Assembly (NCBI GenBank): GCA_963169045.1
Contig: CAUJDF010000057.1
Location: forward strand, 1-64,000
Direction: 5' to 3'
Source of the DNA: Myxococcota bacterium
GTDB taxonomy: Bacteria > Myxococcota_A > Bradymonadia > UBA7976 > UBA1532
Length of the DNA: 64,000 bases
Position 1 is the first letter of the stretch, and each line of letters opens with the position of its first letter. The notes under the pieces were generated by a model that was given only the letters and a program-made list of their open reading frames with translations, was not told where the DNA came from and searched no databases. The position numbers and the translations under genes are program-made. Below are positions 22,487 through 30,453 of the stretch, piece by piece.

Positions 22487-23362
22487 ATGCGCAAGACGAC
22501 GCCCGACGCCCTGCCGGTGCTCCCACCGGCGCTCGATCGCCGAGGTTTCCTGAAGACGCTGGGGTGCGCCGCCGGGTGCGCCGCGCTGTCGACGCTGGCG
22601 AAGGGGTGCACCGTCGTCGAGCTCTACGGCGGCGCCGGCGCCGACGTGACGTTCGACCTGGCCGTGGCGCCCTACGACGCGCTGCGGACGGTCGGCGGCG
22701 TCGTGCCCGTCGACACCGGCGCGCGCAAGCTCTTGCTCATCCGCCTCACCGAGACGGAGATGGTCGCGCTCGATCGCATCTGCACTCACGTCGGCTGCGA
22801 CATGACACCCGGCGTGAGCGGCGCCTGGGACGCCCCGTCGAAGCAGCTCATCTGTACCTGTCACGGCTCGGTCTTCGACGAGGGGGGCAAGGTGCTCTCG
22901 GGGCCGGCCTCGAGCGACCTCGCCACCTTCCCCGTCGAGTTCGACGCCGCCGCCGGCACGGGCGTGATCCGCGTCGGCGGCGACGAGGCGCAGCCCGGCG
23001 ATCCCATCGCGCTCGAGGAGGACGACGGCGAGGTGGTCCTGTCGCTCGACACACCCGGCGCCGAGGCGTTGCGGACCGTCGACGGCATGGTCCCCGTCGA
23101 CGTGGGCGACAAGAAGCTGCTGCTGATCCGCACCGCCGACGACACGGTGGTCACGCTCGACCGCATCTGCACCCACGAGGCGTGCGATCTGGCGCCGAAC
23201 CGCGCCGGTGTGTTCGCCAACGGCAAGCTCGGCTGCATGTGCCACTTCTCGGAGTTCGCGACCGACGGCGCGGTGCTCACCGGCCCCGCCGAGCGCCCGC
23301 TCGCCGCGTACGCGACGACCTTCGACGCCGGCGCCGGCGAAGTCACGGTGCGCCTCCGATGA
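22487..23362 (+). CDS. Tat-exported protein with two tandem Rieske iron-sulfur domains
   Basis: The protein has 291 residues. A Tat signal with RRGFLK (18-23) and a Gly/Ala/Cys-rich hydrophobic core suggests export with the cluster already in place; a non-canonical lipobox (LAKGC) is possible. Rieske domain 1 has CTHVGC (99-104) and CTCHGS (123-128); domain 2 has CTHEAC (228-233) and CMCHFS (250-255). Both have all four cluster ligands and the extra disulfide cysteines of bc-type Rieske proteins, which tend to have high redox potential. The two halves are clearly an internal duplication (ALRTVGGVVPVD versus ALRTVDGMVPVD). Its stop overlaps the next start (ATGA at 23359-23362). The partner should be an electron donor or acceptor in the periplasm. 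Confidence 0.93.
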   Translation: MRKTTPDALPVLPPALDRRGFLKTLGCAAGCAALSTLAKGCTVVELYGGAGADVTFDLAVAPYDALRTVGGVVPVDTGARKLLLIRLTETEMVALDRICTHVGCDMTPGVSGAWDAPSKQLICTCHGSVFDEGGKVLSGPASSDLATFPVEFDAAAGTGVIRVGGDEAQPGDPIALEEDDGEVVLSLDTPGAEALRTVDGMVPVDVGDKKLLLIRTADDTVVTLDRICTHEACDLAPNRAGVFANGKLGCMCHFSEFATDGAVLTGPAERPLAAYATTFDAGAGEVTVRLR

Positions 23363-24618
23363 GGGCGCTCGTCACGCTGGGCGTGTGGCTCGTCGCCGCC
23401 ACCGCGGGCGCGGTGCCGCGCATGTCGCTGACCGCCGGCTCGCCCTGCGCCACGTGCCATGTCTCGCCGTCGGGCGCGGGCCTGCGCAACGAGATCGGAT
23501 GGAGCGCGATGAGCCACACCGGCGCGCTCACGTTCGACCAGATCGGGCTCGACTTCCTGCACGATCAGAAGAGCAACGCGCTCTTCGACGGCACGGTGAT
23601 GCTCGGCTTCGACATGCGCCTGCAGTACGTGCGCTTCGGGCGGCCGACGCTCGACGCCGACGGCGACGTCGTCGCGCCCGAGGCGCGCTTCATCCCCATG
23701 CAAGTCCAGCCGTCGATCGCCGTGGTGCCCACCGACGGACTGACGCTGACGGGCACGTGGAGCGCCGGGCCGAACACGCAGGACGGCGAGTGGTGCGACA
23801 CCATCTACCCGGGCCAGAGCTGCTACGAGGCGCAGGCCATCGTGGAGCCGACGGCGGGCCTCGCCCTCCGCGCGGGGGTCATCCAGCCGAGCATCGGCAT
23901 CCGGCACGACGACCACACCATGTACGTGCGCAGCGACGCCTACGAGCGCAGCCGGCCGCTGGTGCCGCCGAACTACGCCGAGCCCGGCCTCGAGGTGAAC
24001 TGGCAGCCGCGCTCGTGGTTCCGGACCGACGCCGGCGGGTTCTACGCCCACAAGCTCGACGAGGTGATGAACGACACGGGCGAGACCGCCGATCTGTGGC
24101 CGGTCTCCTACCTGGCGCGCGTCACCTTCCTGCCGCAGATGCAGTTCCGCAGCGCGCCCGAGGCCTCGACCGAGGTCGACGAGTTCGGCGATCCCATCGC
24201 CACCTCGGGCGAGGCGCGCACCTGGCTGCAGCTCAACACATGGCTCGGCGCGTCGGTGTACGGCAGCGGCGATTACATGATGCAGAACGTGTTCCTCGGC
24301 GTCGGCCGCAGCGGCGGCGGCAGCCTGATGCTCGAGGGATCGCACTCCACGCGCACCGTGGACCACGAGACCTTCGCCGGCATGGTGATGCTCTCGTACG
24401 AGCTCTTCGACTGGTTCGTGTTGTCGGCCCGCGCGGAGCGGGCGATCGGCAAGGTGGACGTGGGGGCGGGCCGCGACGAGGCGCGCGTGTCCCAGTATGT
24501 GGCGACGCTCGAGCTCTTCCCGATCCCCTACGTCGAGATCCGTCCTGAATATCGCGTGATCAAGACCGACGAATATCTGTTGGGGCAGACGACGGTTCAG
24601 CTCCACGTGTTCTACTGA
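23359..24618 (+). CDS. Outer-membrane beta-barrel with N-terminal CxxCH haem site
   Basis: The protein has 419 residues. A signal peptide (MRALVTLGVWLVAATAGAVP) is followed by CATCH (30-34), a c-type haem attachment motif, within SPCATCHVSPSGAGLRNE. The remaining 370 residues alternate polar and hydrophobic residues as in an outer-membrane barrel and end in ...LHVFY, with a C-terminal aromatic as in BAM substrates. This combination suggests a haem in or at the mouth of a barrel. It is translationally coupled to the double-Rieske gene. The closest comparable idea is a porin-cytochrome conduit, but there is only one haem motif and no MtrA-like partner in the window. Confidence 0.85.
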   Translation: MRALVTLGVWLVAATAGAVPRMSLTAGSPCATCHVSPSGAGLRNEIGWSAMSHTGALTFDQIGLDFLHDQKSNALFDGTVMLGFDMRLQYVRFGRPTLDADGDVVAPEARFIPMQVQPSIAVVPTDGLTLTGTWSAGPNTQDGEWCDTIYPGQSCYEAQAIVEPTAGLALRAGVIQPSIGIRHDDHTMYVRSDAYERSRPLVPPNYAEPGLEVNWQPRSWFRTDAGGFYAHKLDEVMNDTGETADLWPVSYLARVTFLPQMQFRSAPEASTEVDEFGDPIATSGEARTWLQLNTWLGASVYGSGDYMMQNVFLGVGRSGGGSLMLEGSHSTRTVDHETFAGMVMLSYELFDWFVLSARAERAIGKVDVGAGRDEARVSQYVATLELFPIPYVEIRPEYRVIKTDEYLLGQTTVQLHVFY

Positions 24619-24631
24619 GGGGAGATGTGAC

Positions 24632-25240
24632 GTGAAGGTACGTTCTCTGTTGCTTGTGGCGAGCCTGGGCCTGGGTGGTGTCGCGAACGCGCAGGAGGCG
24701 GCGCCGGCGGCGGCGCCGGCGGCGGCGACGAAGGCCGTCGAGTTGGGCGGCCAGATGAAGTTCCTCAGCGACGCGCCGGTGGAGAAGATCTTCGGCACCG
24801 TCGACGGCGTCAGCGGCAAGCTGGCCACCGACGCCGCCGATCTCGCGAAGACGACGGGCAAGTTCACGGTGCCCGTCGCCTCGATGAAGACGGGCAACGA
24901 CAAACGCGACGAGCATCTCCGCAACGACGCGTGGCTCGACGCCGCGAAGTTCCCCGAGATCACCTTCGACGTGAAGTCGGTCAAGGTGCTCGAGGACGAC
25001 AAGGCGACGCCCGTCCGCACCGCGAAGCTCGAGGCGACCGGCGATCTGACCGTGCACGGCGTGACCGTGCCCCTGACGGCGCCGGTCGAGATCAAGTGGA
25101 AGGACGACAAGGTGAAGGCGAGCACGAAGTTCACCGTGAAGCTCGCCGACCACAAGATCACGGGCGCCAACGGCGTCATCGGCAAGAAGGTCGGCGAGAC
25201 CATCCAGATCGAAGGCACGCTGCAGGGCACGGCCCGCTGA
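24632..25240 (+). CDS. YceI-family periplasmic protein
   Basis: This 202-residue protein has a signal peptide (MKVRSLLLVASLGLGGVANA), an Ala/Pro linker, and a YceI lipocalin-like barrel: FTVPVASMKTGNDKRDEHLR, then DAAKFPEITFDVKSVK and GDLTVHGVTVPLTAPVEIKW. YceI proteins bind isoprenoid chains such as polyisoprenoids or quinone-like lipids in the periplasm. That is interesting beside a Rieske protein, since a quinol could be an electron source, but this is inference. GTG at 24632 follows GAGGGGAGA and is 13 bp after the barrel gene. Confidence 0.93.
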   Translation: MKVRSLLLVASLGLGGVANAQEAAPAAAPAAATKAVELGGQMKFLSDAPVEKIFGTVDGVSGKLATDAADLAKTTGKFTVPVASMKTGNDKRDEHLRNDAWLDAAKFPEITFDVKSVKVLEDDKATPVRTAKLEATGDLTVHGVTVPLTAPVEIKWKDDKVKASTKFTVKLADHKITGANGVIGKKVGETIQIEGTLQGTAR

Positions 25241-25275
25241 AGCGCCGCCGACACACCGAGCAGGGAGGGCTCGTC

Positions 25276-25575
25276 ATGCGCATCGGAGCGCTGGTCTGTC
25301 TGCTGCTGGCGCTCGCCGCCGGCGGCGTCTGGGTCGCGAGCGGCAAGCACCTCGCGACGCTCACCTCGAAGCCGGTCGAGGTCGTGAAGACGGACGACTT
25401 CGGCGATGAGGTGAAGGAGATCCAGTGGCAGGAGACCTTCGAACCGGGCCTCGACCTCTGCGGTCCGGCGGGCGGGGGCTTCCTCGGCCTCGGGGCGCTG
25501 CTGCTCTTCCTCGACCGCCGCAAGCGCCGCGCCGCCGGGGGCGCGCCTGCCCGCCGCCGCGTCGACGCCGCCTGA
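25276..25575 (+). CDS. Small membrane-anchored protein with C-terminal sorting-like tail
   Basis: This 99-residue protein has an N-terminal hydrophobic segment (MRIGALVCLLLALAAGGVWV), a polar middle of about 45 residues, and a C-terminal hydrophobic helix GGGFLGLGALLLFLD followed by RRKRR. This Gly-rich/hydrophobic/Arg layout with a Cys before it (LCGPAGGG) resembles MYXO-CTERM-like tails, though more residues follow the Arg run. It is 35 bp after the YceI gene with a GGGAGGG ribosome site, so it probably belongs to the redox operon. Confidence 0.7.
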   Translation: MRIGALVCLLLALAAGGVWVASGKHLATLTSKPVEVVKTDDFGDEVKEIQWQETFEPGLDLCGPAGGGFLGLGALLLFLDRRKRRAAGGAPARRRVDAA

Positions 25576-25646
25576 CGCACTTCGAGCGCAACTCCACTCC
25601 CCCGCCGGACATCGATAGCCCGGACCGGCCAGAAGGGGGGACCTCC

Positions 25647-25958
25647 ATGCCGCTCGCTCTCGAACAACTGCTCGCGCCCATCGATGGGCTCACCGACGAG
25701 CCCCACTCCGTCGCGCAGCGCCTGCTGCGCAGCGCGCTCGACTTTCCGCCCGACCGCTATCTCGTGATGGCGGTCGGCCGGTACGACGGCGTGACGACGG
25801 CCCAGGGGCCGTACATGGGTCGTACGCTCGACGAGGCCTGTCGCGAGGCGCTCGCCGCCACGCAGCGCCTCGCGGACGTGCGCCTCGTCGGCCCGGCGCG
25901 CGTCGAGGACCTGCGCCAGCTGCTCTTCGGCGCGCCCGTCGACGAAGACCGCGAATAG
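25647..25958 (+). CDS. Small soluble protein of unknown function
   Basis: This 103-residue protein starts MPLALEQLLAPIDGL at an ATG after AAGGGGGG. It has a helical N-half, a beta-hairpin-like RYLVMAVGRYDGV and a helical C-half ending DEDRE. I recognise no family. The following hairpin at 25998-26031 probably ends its transcript. Confidence 0.65.
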   Translation: MPLALEQLLAPIDGLTDEPHSVAQRLLRSALDFPPDRYLVMAVGRYDGVTTAQGPYMGRTLDEACREALAATQRLADVRLVGPARVEDLRQLLFGAPVDEDRE

Positions 25959-25997
25959 GCGGCCTCGTCGCGCCGCCGGTGTGTGCAGGACCGGCGC

Positions 25998-26031
25998 GGC
26001 GTGCAGTTTCTGCATGCCGAAGCTGCACGCC
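25998..26031 (+). terminator. Hairpin terminator after the 25647 gene
   Basis: Bases 25998-26010 pair with 26019-26031: a 13-bp stem with one G-T wobble and an 8-nt loop (TGCATGCC). It starts 40 bases after the stop at 25958. No long T run follows, so it may need a factor, or it may act as an mRNA 3' stabiliser. Confidence 0.55.
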
Positions 26032-26119
26032 CTCCGCCGAACGCCCAATGCCCGCCGACGCGCCGACGTGGCCCCGTCCTTGCTCTTCGTCGCCCTCCGA
26101 AAGGGAGGGAGGGACCACC

Positions 26120-27055
26120 ATGTCGCGCCACGTCCTCGTCATCGCGCTCGTCATCGCCGCCGCCGGCACGGCCCACGCCGACTGGTACACCGGCTCGAAC
26201 TTCTCCTGGTATGGCCGCATCTTCGGGCCGCGCGTGCCGCTCGCCGGCCGCGACCTCAACGGCATCGCGATGAACGGCCTCGTCCTCGACGGCCGCTCCG
26301 TCTCCCACGTCTCGCTCCGCGGGGGCGCCCTGAACGGCGTGGCGCTCACGGAGCTCGAGCTCGAGGCGACGTCGCTCCGCGGGCGCGCCGGCCGCCGCCG
26401 CGTCTCCGGCGCCGCGCTCGCCGGCGCCGAGCTGGACGCGCCGCTCGTCGGCGGGGGCGCGGTGCGCCTGCGCATCGACGACATCGCCCGCCGCGGTCGC
26501 CAGGACCTGCGCTACCTCGTCTCCTACCGCACGACCGGGGGCTGGGCGCCGCTCTGCGGCACCGACGCATCCGGCGCGCCGGTCGGCGCCCTCCCGCTCG
26601 CGGGGCGCTGGGACGAGCGCGGCGCCCACGTCGACGATGCGGACGCGTTCACCTTCGCCTGCTCCGGCTTCGTGCTCGCCCACTGCGTCGACGCCGGCTA
26701 CGCGCCGTGGCGCGAAGGCATGGTCTGTGCGCGCCGCGGCCGCTGCCAGCGCATCACCCTGGCCGCGCATCACCAGGCCTGCACGCGCATGATGCGCGCC
26801 GACTACTGCGGCGATGGCACGAGCCACACGGTCGATCACACCCCGGTCAACGCCTACGACGCGCTCGGCGTGCGCGTCGACAGCGAGGCGTGGGCGTTCG
26901 AGGCGGAGTGGGACGAGGATGGCGCGCGCTGCCTCGTGAACGAGCGCCTGGCGGGCGTGGTGCCGGCTTGCGCCGCGGCGCTCGTCGACCCGGACTGCGG
27001 CGATCCCGCACGTGCGGCGGACGGGGCGCTGATCTTCTCGGAGGTGGAGCCGTAG
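26120..27055 (+). CDS. Secreted ADYC-domain protein
   Basis: This 311-residue protein has a signal peptide (MSRHVLVIALVIAAAGTAHA) and an N-terminal beta region that resembles pentapeptide-like LNGIAMNGLVLDGRSVSHVS, then VSLRGGALNGVALTEL. The C-terminal half carries MRADYCGDGTSHTVDHTPVN, the diagnostic ADYC motif of a domain found mainly in Myxococcota, with several conserved cysteines (CARRGRC, ACTRMMRADYC). The domain's role is not known; it is exported. GGGAGGGAGG sits close before the ATG. Confidence 0.9.
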   Translation: MSRHVLVIALVIAAAGTAHADWYTGSNFSWYGRIFGPRVPLAGRDLNGIAMNGLVLDGRSVSHVSLRGGALNGVALTELELEATSLRGRAGRRRVSGAALAGAELDAPLVGGGAVRLRIDDIARRGRQDLRYLVSYRTTGGWAPLCGTDASGAPVGALPLAGRWDERGAHVDDADAFTFACSGFVLAHCVDAGYAPWREGMVCARRGRCQRITLAAHHQACTRMMRADYCGDGTSHTVDHTPVNAYDALGVRVDSEAWAFEAEWDEDGARCLVNERLAGVVPACAAALVDPDCGDPARAADGALIFSEVEP

Positions 27056-27058
27056 CGG

Positions 27059-28432
27059 TCAGTCCGGGGGCAGCGGCGTCCACCCGCGCGCGGGCAGCTT
27101 CGGCAGCTTCGAGAAAGCGCGCGCCGCGGCCTTCAGCTCGGCGCCGGCGCGCGCCACGACGACGAACAGCGCCGCGTCCGGCCGCAGCACCGCGGCGCCC
27201 CGGTCGAGCGCCGCGTCGAGCGCGGGCGCGTCCACCCCCAGACGCGCCAGCAGCGCCGGGCGCGCCGCCAGCTCGTCGCGCGTGGCGAGCACCACCCGCG
27301 CCGCCCACGGCGGCAGGCCGCGCCCCGCCGGCACGTCGTCGTGCAGCTCGAGGAACTGCGCGGCGTTGCGGTAGCGGACGGCGCGCAGCAGCGCGTCGCG
27401 CGCCTTGCCGTACACGGTCGCGTACCAGAGGTGGCGGTCCACCGTGCGCTTCTCGGCGGGCACCGCCGCGCGCGCGAGGCGCACGAGATCCGCGGCCAGC
27501 GCCGGCCCGAGCGCCCGCGTCCCCCCCTCGCGCCACGCCCGGTAGAGCGCCCGGCCGAGCGCGTCGACGACCGGGTCGGCGTAGAACTGCGCGTCCTCCC
27601 GGAAGCCCGGGTCGAGGCGTGCCGCCGCGAGGCCGTTGCCGAACGCCGTCGCCACCGCCTCGTCCCAGGCGTTCGCCACGAACAGGCCGTCGTCGCCGAG
27701 CTCGGCGAACGCCGCCTCCATCGAGGCGCGCCACGGGGAGCGCGCGTGCGCCAGGTGCGCCACCTCGTGCATCGCCGCCGCGAGCAGCGGGCCCGGCGCG
27801 TCGCCGCGGCCCACCTCGTGGACCATGTACGGGCCCCACTGGTGTCCGAACCAGTGCCGGGAGTCCGGCTTCGCCACGAGGACCACCCGCACGTCGAGCC
27901 GCGCGTCCTCGGCCAGGCCCGTCGACGCGCGCAGCTCCGCGAGCAGCGCGCGCACGCCATCGCCCCGCAGCGCCGCCTCGAGGGGGGGCACCAGCCGGTC
28001 GACGCGCCGCCTCAGCGCAGGCCACCGCGGCCCGAGGCGCGCCGCCGCCGCGCGGAGGGCCCGCTCGGCCACCTCGGCGTCGCCCGAGGGCAGCGCCTCG
28101 CGGACGCAGGCGACGAAGGGCTCGAGGTCCGCCGACTCCCAGGCGCAGATCTCGTACGAGGGCGCCCCCTCGCGGGCTTGCGGGCCGACGCCGTTCCACA
28201 GCCGCCGCCGGGCCGCATAGGCGCGCAACCACTCGGGATTCTCGTCGCCGTCGACGATCCAGGCGCGGTAGCCGGCGTCGCGGTTGCGCTCGCCGGCGGC
28301 GGCGTCGAGGGCGTACAGCAGCGTGGCGGGGAAGCCGGCCGACACGCGGATCTCGGGCTCGCCGGCGCGCGCCGGCGCGACGAAGCCGATCAGGAGGAGC
28401 AGCATCCAACGCCGGGCGGGCCGATCGCGCAA
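27059..28432 (-). CDS. Secreted HExxH metalloprotease-like protein
   Basis: This 457-residue protein has a signal peptide (WMLLLLIGFVAPARAG). Residues 222-226 are HEVAH and E258 (WDEAVAT) could be the third zinc ligand, as in gluzincin-type metalloproteases. I recognise no named family. The start is a TTG at 28432 because AGAAGGA lies seven bases upstream; the first ATG at 28405 has no ribosome site. It is convergent with the ADYC gene (3-bp gap) and divergent from the histidine kinase. Confidence 0.75.
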   Translation of the reverse strand: MRDRPARRWMLLLLIGFVAPARAGEPEIRVSAGFPATLLYALDAAAGERNRDAGYRAWIVDGDENPEWLRAYAARRRLWNGVGPQAREGAPSYEICAWESADLEPFVACVREALPSGDAEVAERALRAAAARLGPRWPALRRRVDRLVPPLEAALRGDGVRALLAELRASTGLAEDARLDVRVVLVAKPDSRHWFGHQWGPYMVHEVGRGDAPGPLLAAAMHEVAHLAHARSPWRASMEAAFAELGDDGLFVANAWDEAVATAFGNGLAAARLDPGFREDAQFYADPVVDALGRALYRAWREGGTRALGPALAADLVRLARAAVPAEKRTVDRHLWYATVYGKARDALLRAVRYRNAAQFLELHDDVPAGRGLPPWAARVVLATRDELAARPALLARLGVDAPALDAALDRGAAVLRPDAALFVVVARAGAELKAAARAFSKLPKLPARGWTPLPPD

Positions 28433-28558
28433 CGTGGTTCCTTCTGCCCCCGCGGTCGACCTTGCCGATCGGCGCCGCGACGCGCAAGTTCGCGCGGGCG
28501 CGGCGGCATCGGCGCCGGGCCATCCCGCATCGGTCTTCTGGCGTGGACGTCCCGAGGT

Positions 28559-28563
28559 GGAGG
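28559..28563 (+). promoter_or_regulatory. Ribosome binding site deciding the histidine kinase start
   Basis: GGAGG at 28559-28563 is followed six bases later by GTG at 28570. An alternative in-frame GTG at 28543 has no comparable site, so 28570 is preferred. Confidence 0.6.
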
Positions 28564-28569
28564 CGTTCG

Positions 28570-30450
28570 GTGCGGCCGACGAAGCGCGTGACGGCGGGGC
28601 CCGCGGCCGAACGGCTCTCGGCCTGGCGCACGTGGGGGCCGGTGGCGCTGATCCTCGTCTTGGGGGTCGTCCTCTCCGGCCTCGCCTTCTCGATCCTCCG
28701 TGCGCTCGAAACCCAGACGGCGCGGACGGAGTTCGAACCGCGGGCCGCCGTCATCGCCGTGAACCTGCAGCAGCACCTCGACCAGCACTTCGAGGTGCTG
28801 CGCGCGGTCGACGGTCTCTTCGACGCCTCGGAGCGCGTGGAGCGCGACGAGTTCAAGGTCTTCGCGCAGCAGATGGTCCGCGAGCACCGCTCGAGCATCG
28901 CCCTCGGCTGGGCCCCCGCCGTCGAGGCCTCCAACCGGGTCGCGTTCGAAGACGCGATGCGGTCCTCGGGCGCGCCCGGCTTCGTCATCGCCGACCTCGG
29001 CCCCGGGGACGAGCTCGTCAGGGCCCCCGACCGCGAGCGCTGGTTCCCCCTCGCCTACGTCGAGGCGCGGGACCGGGCGTCGAACCTCCTCGGGATCGAC
29101 GTCGGGCCGTTCCTCCCGCAGGGCGCCTGGCCGCCGCGCCGTCCGGCCGAGCGGCGCGCCAGTCGGGTGGGCACGCTGGCGGGCCTGCCCGGCAGTGGAC
29201 GCTGGGCGCTCCTGACGCTGACACGCTCGCTCGACGACGGCGGGCGCGTCGCCGGGTGGGCCGTGCAACGCTCGCCGGGCTTCGTCGTGTCCGTGGTGGA
29301 CGCGGTCACCCTGATCGAGTCGGCGCTCGAGCAGACCGACCTCGCCGGCATGCACGTCGAGGTGGCGGAGTTCTTCGGCGAGGACGTGGGGCAGCCGCTC
29401 TTCGTCGCCGAGGGGCCGCCCGGCGAGGAGCTGGAGCTCGTCTGGATCGATCGCGTCGAGGCGGGCCTGACGACCTGGCGCGTGCGCGTGTTCGCCGCGC
29501 TCGGCGGCGGCGCGATGGGCGCCTCGTGGCACCCGTGGTTCGCCCTCGGCGTCGGCCTGCTGCTGACCGGCGGGCTCGCCGGCTTCCTTGCCAGCTCGCT
29601 CGGCCGCACGCGCTGGATCGAGGCGCAGGTCCGGGAGCGCACCGCGGCCCTCGCCGCCGTCAACGCGGCCCTCGCCGAGGACGTCGAGCGGCGGCGCGCG
29701 GTCGAGGACGAGCTGCGCCGTTTCTCCGTCGAGCTCGAGCGCCGCGTCGAGGAGCGCACGCGCGAGCTCGTCGCCGCCTACGACGAGCTCGAGACCTTCA
29801 GCTACTCGGCGTCCCACGACCTGCGCAGCCCGCTGCGGACGCTGAGCGGCATGAGCGAGCTGCTGCTCGAGGACCACGGCGCGCAGCTCGACGAGGAGGG
29901 GCGCGACTACCTGCGGCGCATCCGCGCCTCCGCCGAGCGCCTCGCTGAGGCCATCGAGGCCATGCTCGAGATGTCGCGCACCGTCCGCGGCGGTCTGCAT
30001 ACCGAGGTCGTCGAGCTCGGCCGCCTCGCGCAGGAGGTCGGCGAGGAGGTCCGCCAGCGCCACCCGGACCGCGAGATCGAGCTGTCGATCGCCGAGGGTC
30101 TCCGCGTGCGCGGCGATCCGCGCCTGCTGCGCGCCCTCTGCGAGAACCTGATCGAGAACGCGGTGAAGTTCACCGCCGGCCGCCGCCCCGCGCGCATCGA
30201 GGTGGGCGGCCACCGCACGAACGGGCAGCTCGAGTGCTTCGTGCGCGACAACGGCGTCGGCTTCGACACCCGTGACGCCACGCGCCTGTTCGAGCCGTTC
30301 CAGCGGCTGCACCGCGGCGCGCAGTTCGAGGGCATGGGCATCGGCCTGGCGATCGTGCGGCGCATCGTGCACCGCCACCTCGGCCGCGTCTGGGCCGAGG
30401 GCGAGCCCGGCCGGGGCGCGACCTTCCGGTTCACGCTCCCGGCCGCCTGA
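28570..30450 (+). CDS. CHASE-domain sensor histidine kinase
   Basis: This 626-residue protein has a first membrane helix (GPVALILVLGVVLSGLAFS) and then a periplasmic CHASE domain. It begins FEPRAAVIAVNLQQHLDQHF and continues VLRAVDGLFDASERVERDEF. CHASE domains bind small ligands, including cytokinins in plants. The second helix (WFALGVGLLLTGGLAGFLAS) leads to a coiled coil and HisKA with SASHDLRSPLRTLSG (phospho-His near residue 415). HATPase motifs are NLIENAVKF, DNGVGFD and GMGIGLAIV. No response regulator is adjacent, so it is an orphan kinase. Confidence 0.93.
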   Translation: MRPTKRVTAGPAAERLSAWRTWGPVALILVLGVVLSGLAFSILRALETQTARTEFEPRAAVIAVNLQQHLDQHFEVLRAVDGLFDASERVERDEFKVFAQQMVREHRSSIALGWAPAVEASNRVAFEDAMRSSGAPGFVIADLGPGDELVRAPDRERWFPLAYVEARDRASNLLGIDVGPFLPQGAWPPRRPAERRASRVGTLAGLPGSGRWALLTLTRSLDDGGRVAGWAVQRSPGFVVSVVDAVTLIESALEQTDLAGMHVEVAEFFGEDVGQPLFVAEGPPGEELELVWIDRVEAGLTTWRVRVFAALGGGAMGASWHPWFALGVGLLLTGGLAGFLASSLGRTRWIEAQVRERTAALAAVNAALAEDVERRRAVEDELRRFSVELERRVEERTRELVAAYDELETFSYSASHDLRSPLRTLSGMSELLLEDHGAQLDEEGRDYLRRIRASAERLAEAIEAMLEMSRTVRGGLHTEVVELGRLAQEVGEEVRQRHPDREIELSIAEGLRVRGDPRLLRALCENLIENAVKFTAGRRPARIEVGGHRTNGQLECFVRDNGVGFDTRDATRLFEPFQRLHRGAQFEGMGIGLAIVRRIVHRHLGRVWAEGEPGRGATFRFTLPAA

Positions 30451-30453
30451 CGC

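Noticed and set aside
23359-24618. Full porin-cytochrome (MtrAB-like) conduit
   Set aside because: Only one CxxCH motif is present and no multihaem cytochrome gene is adjacent.
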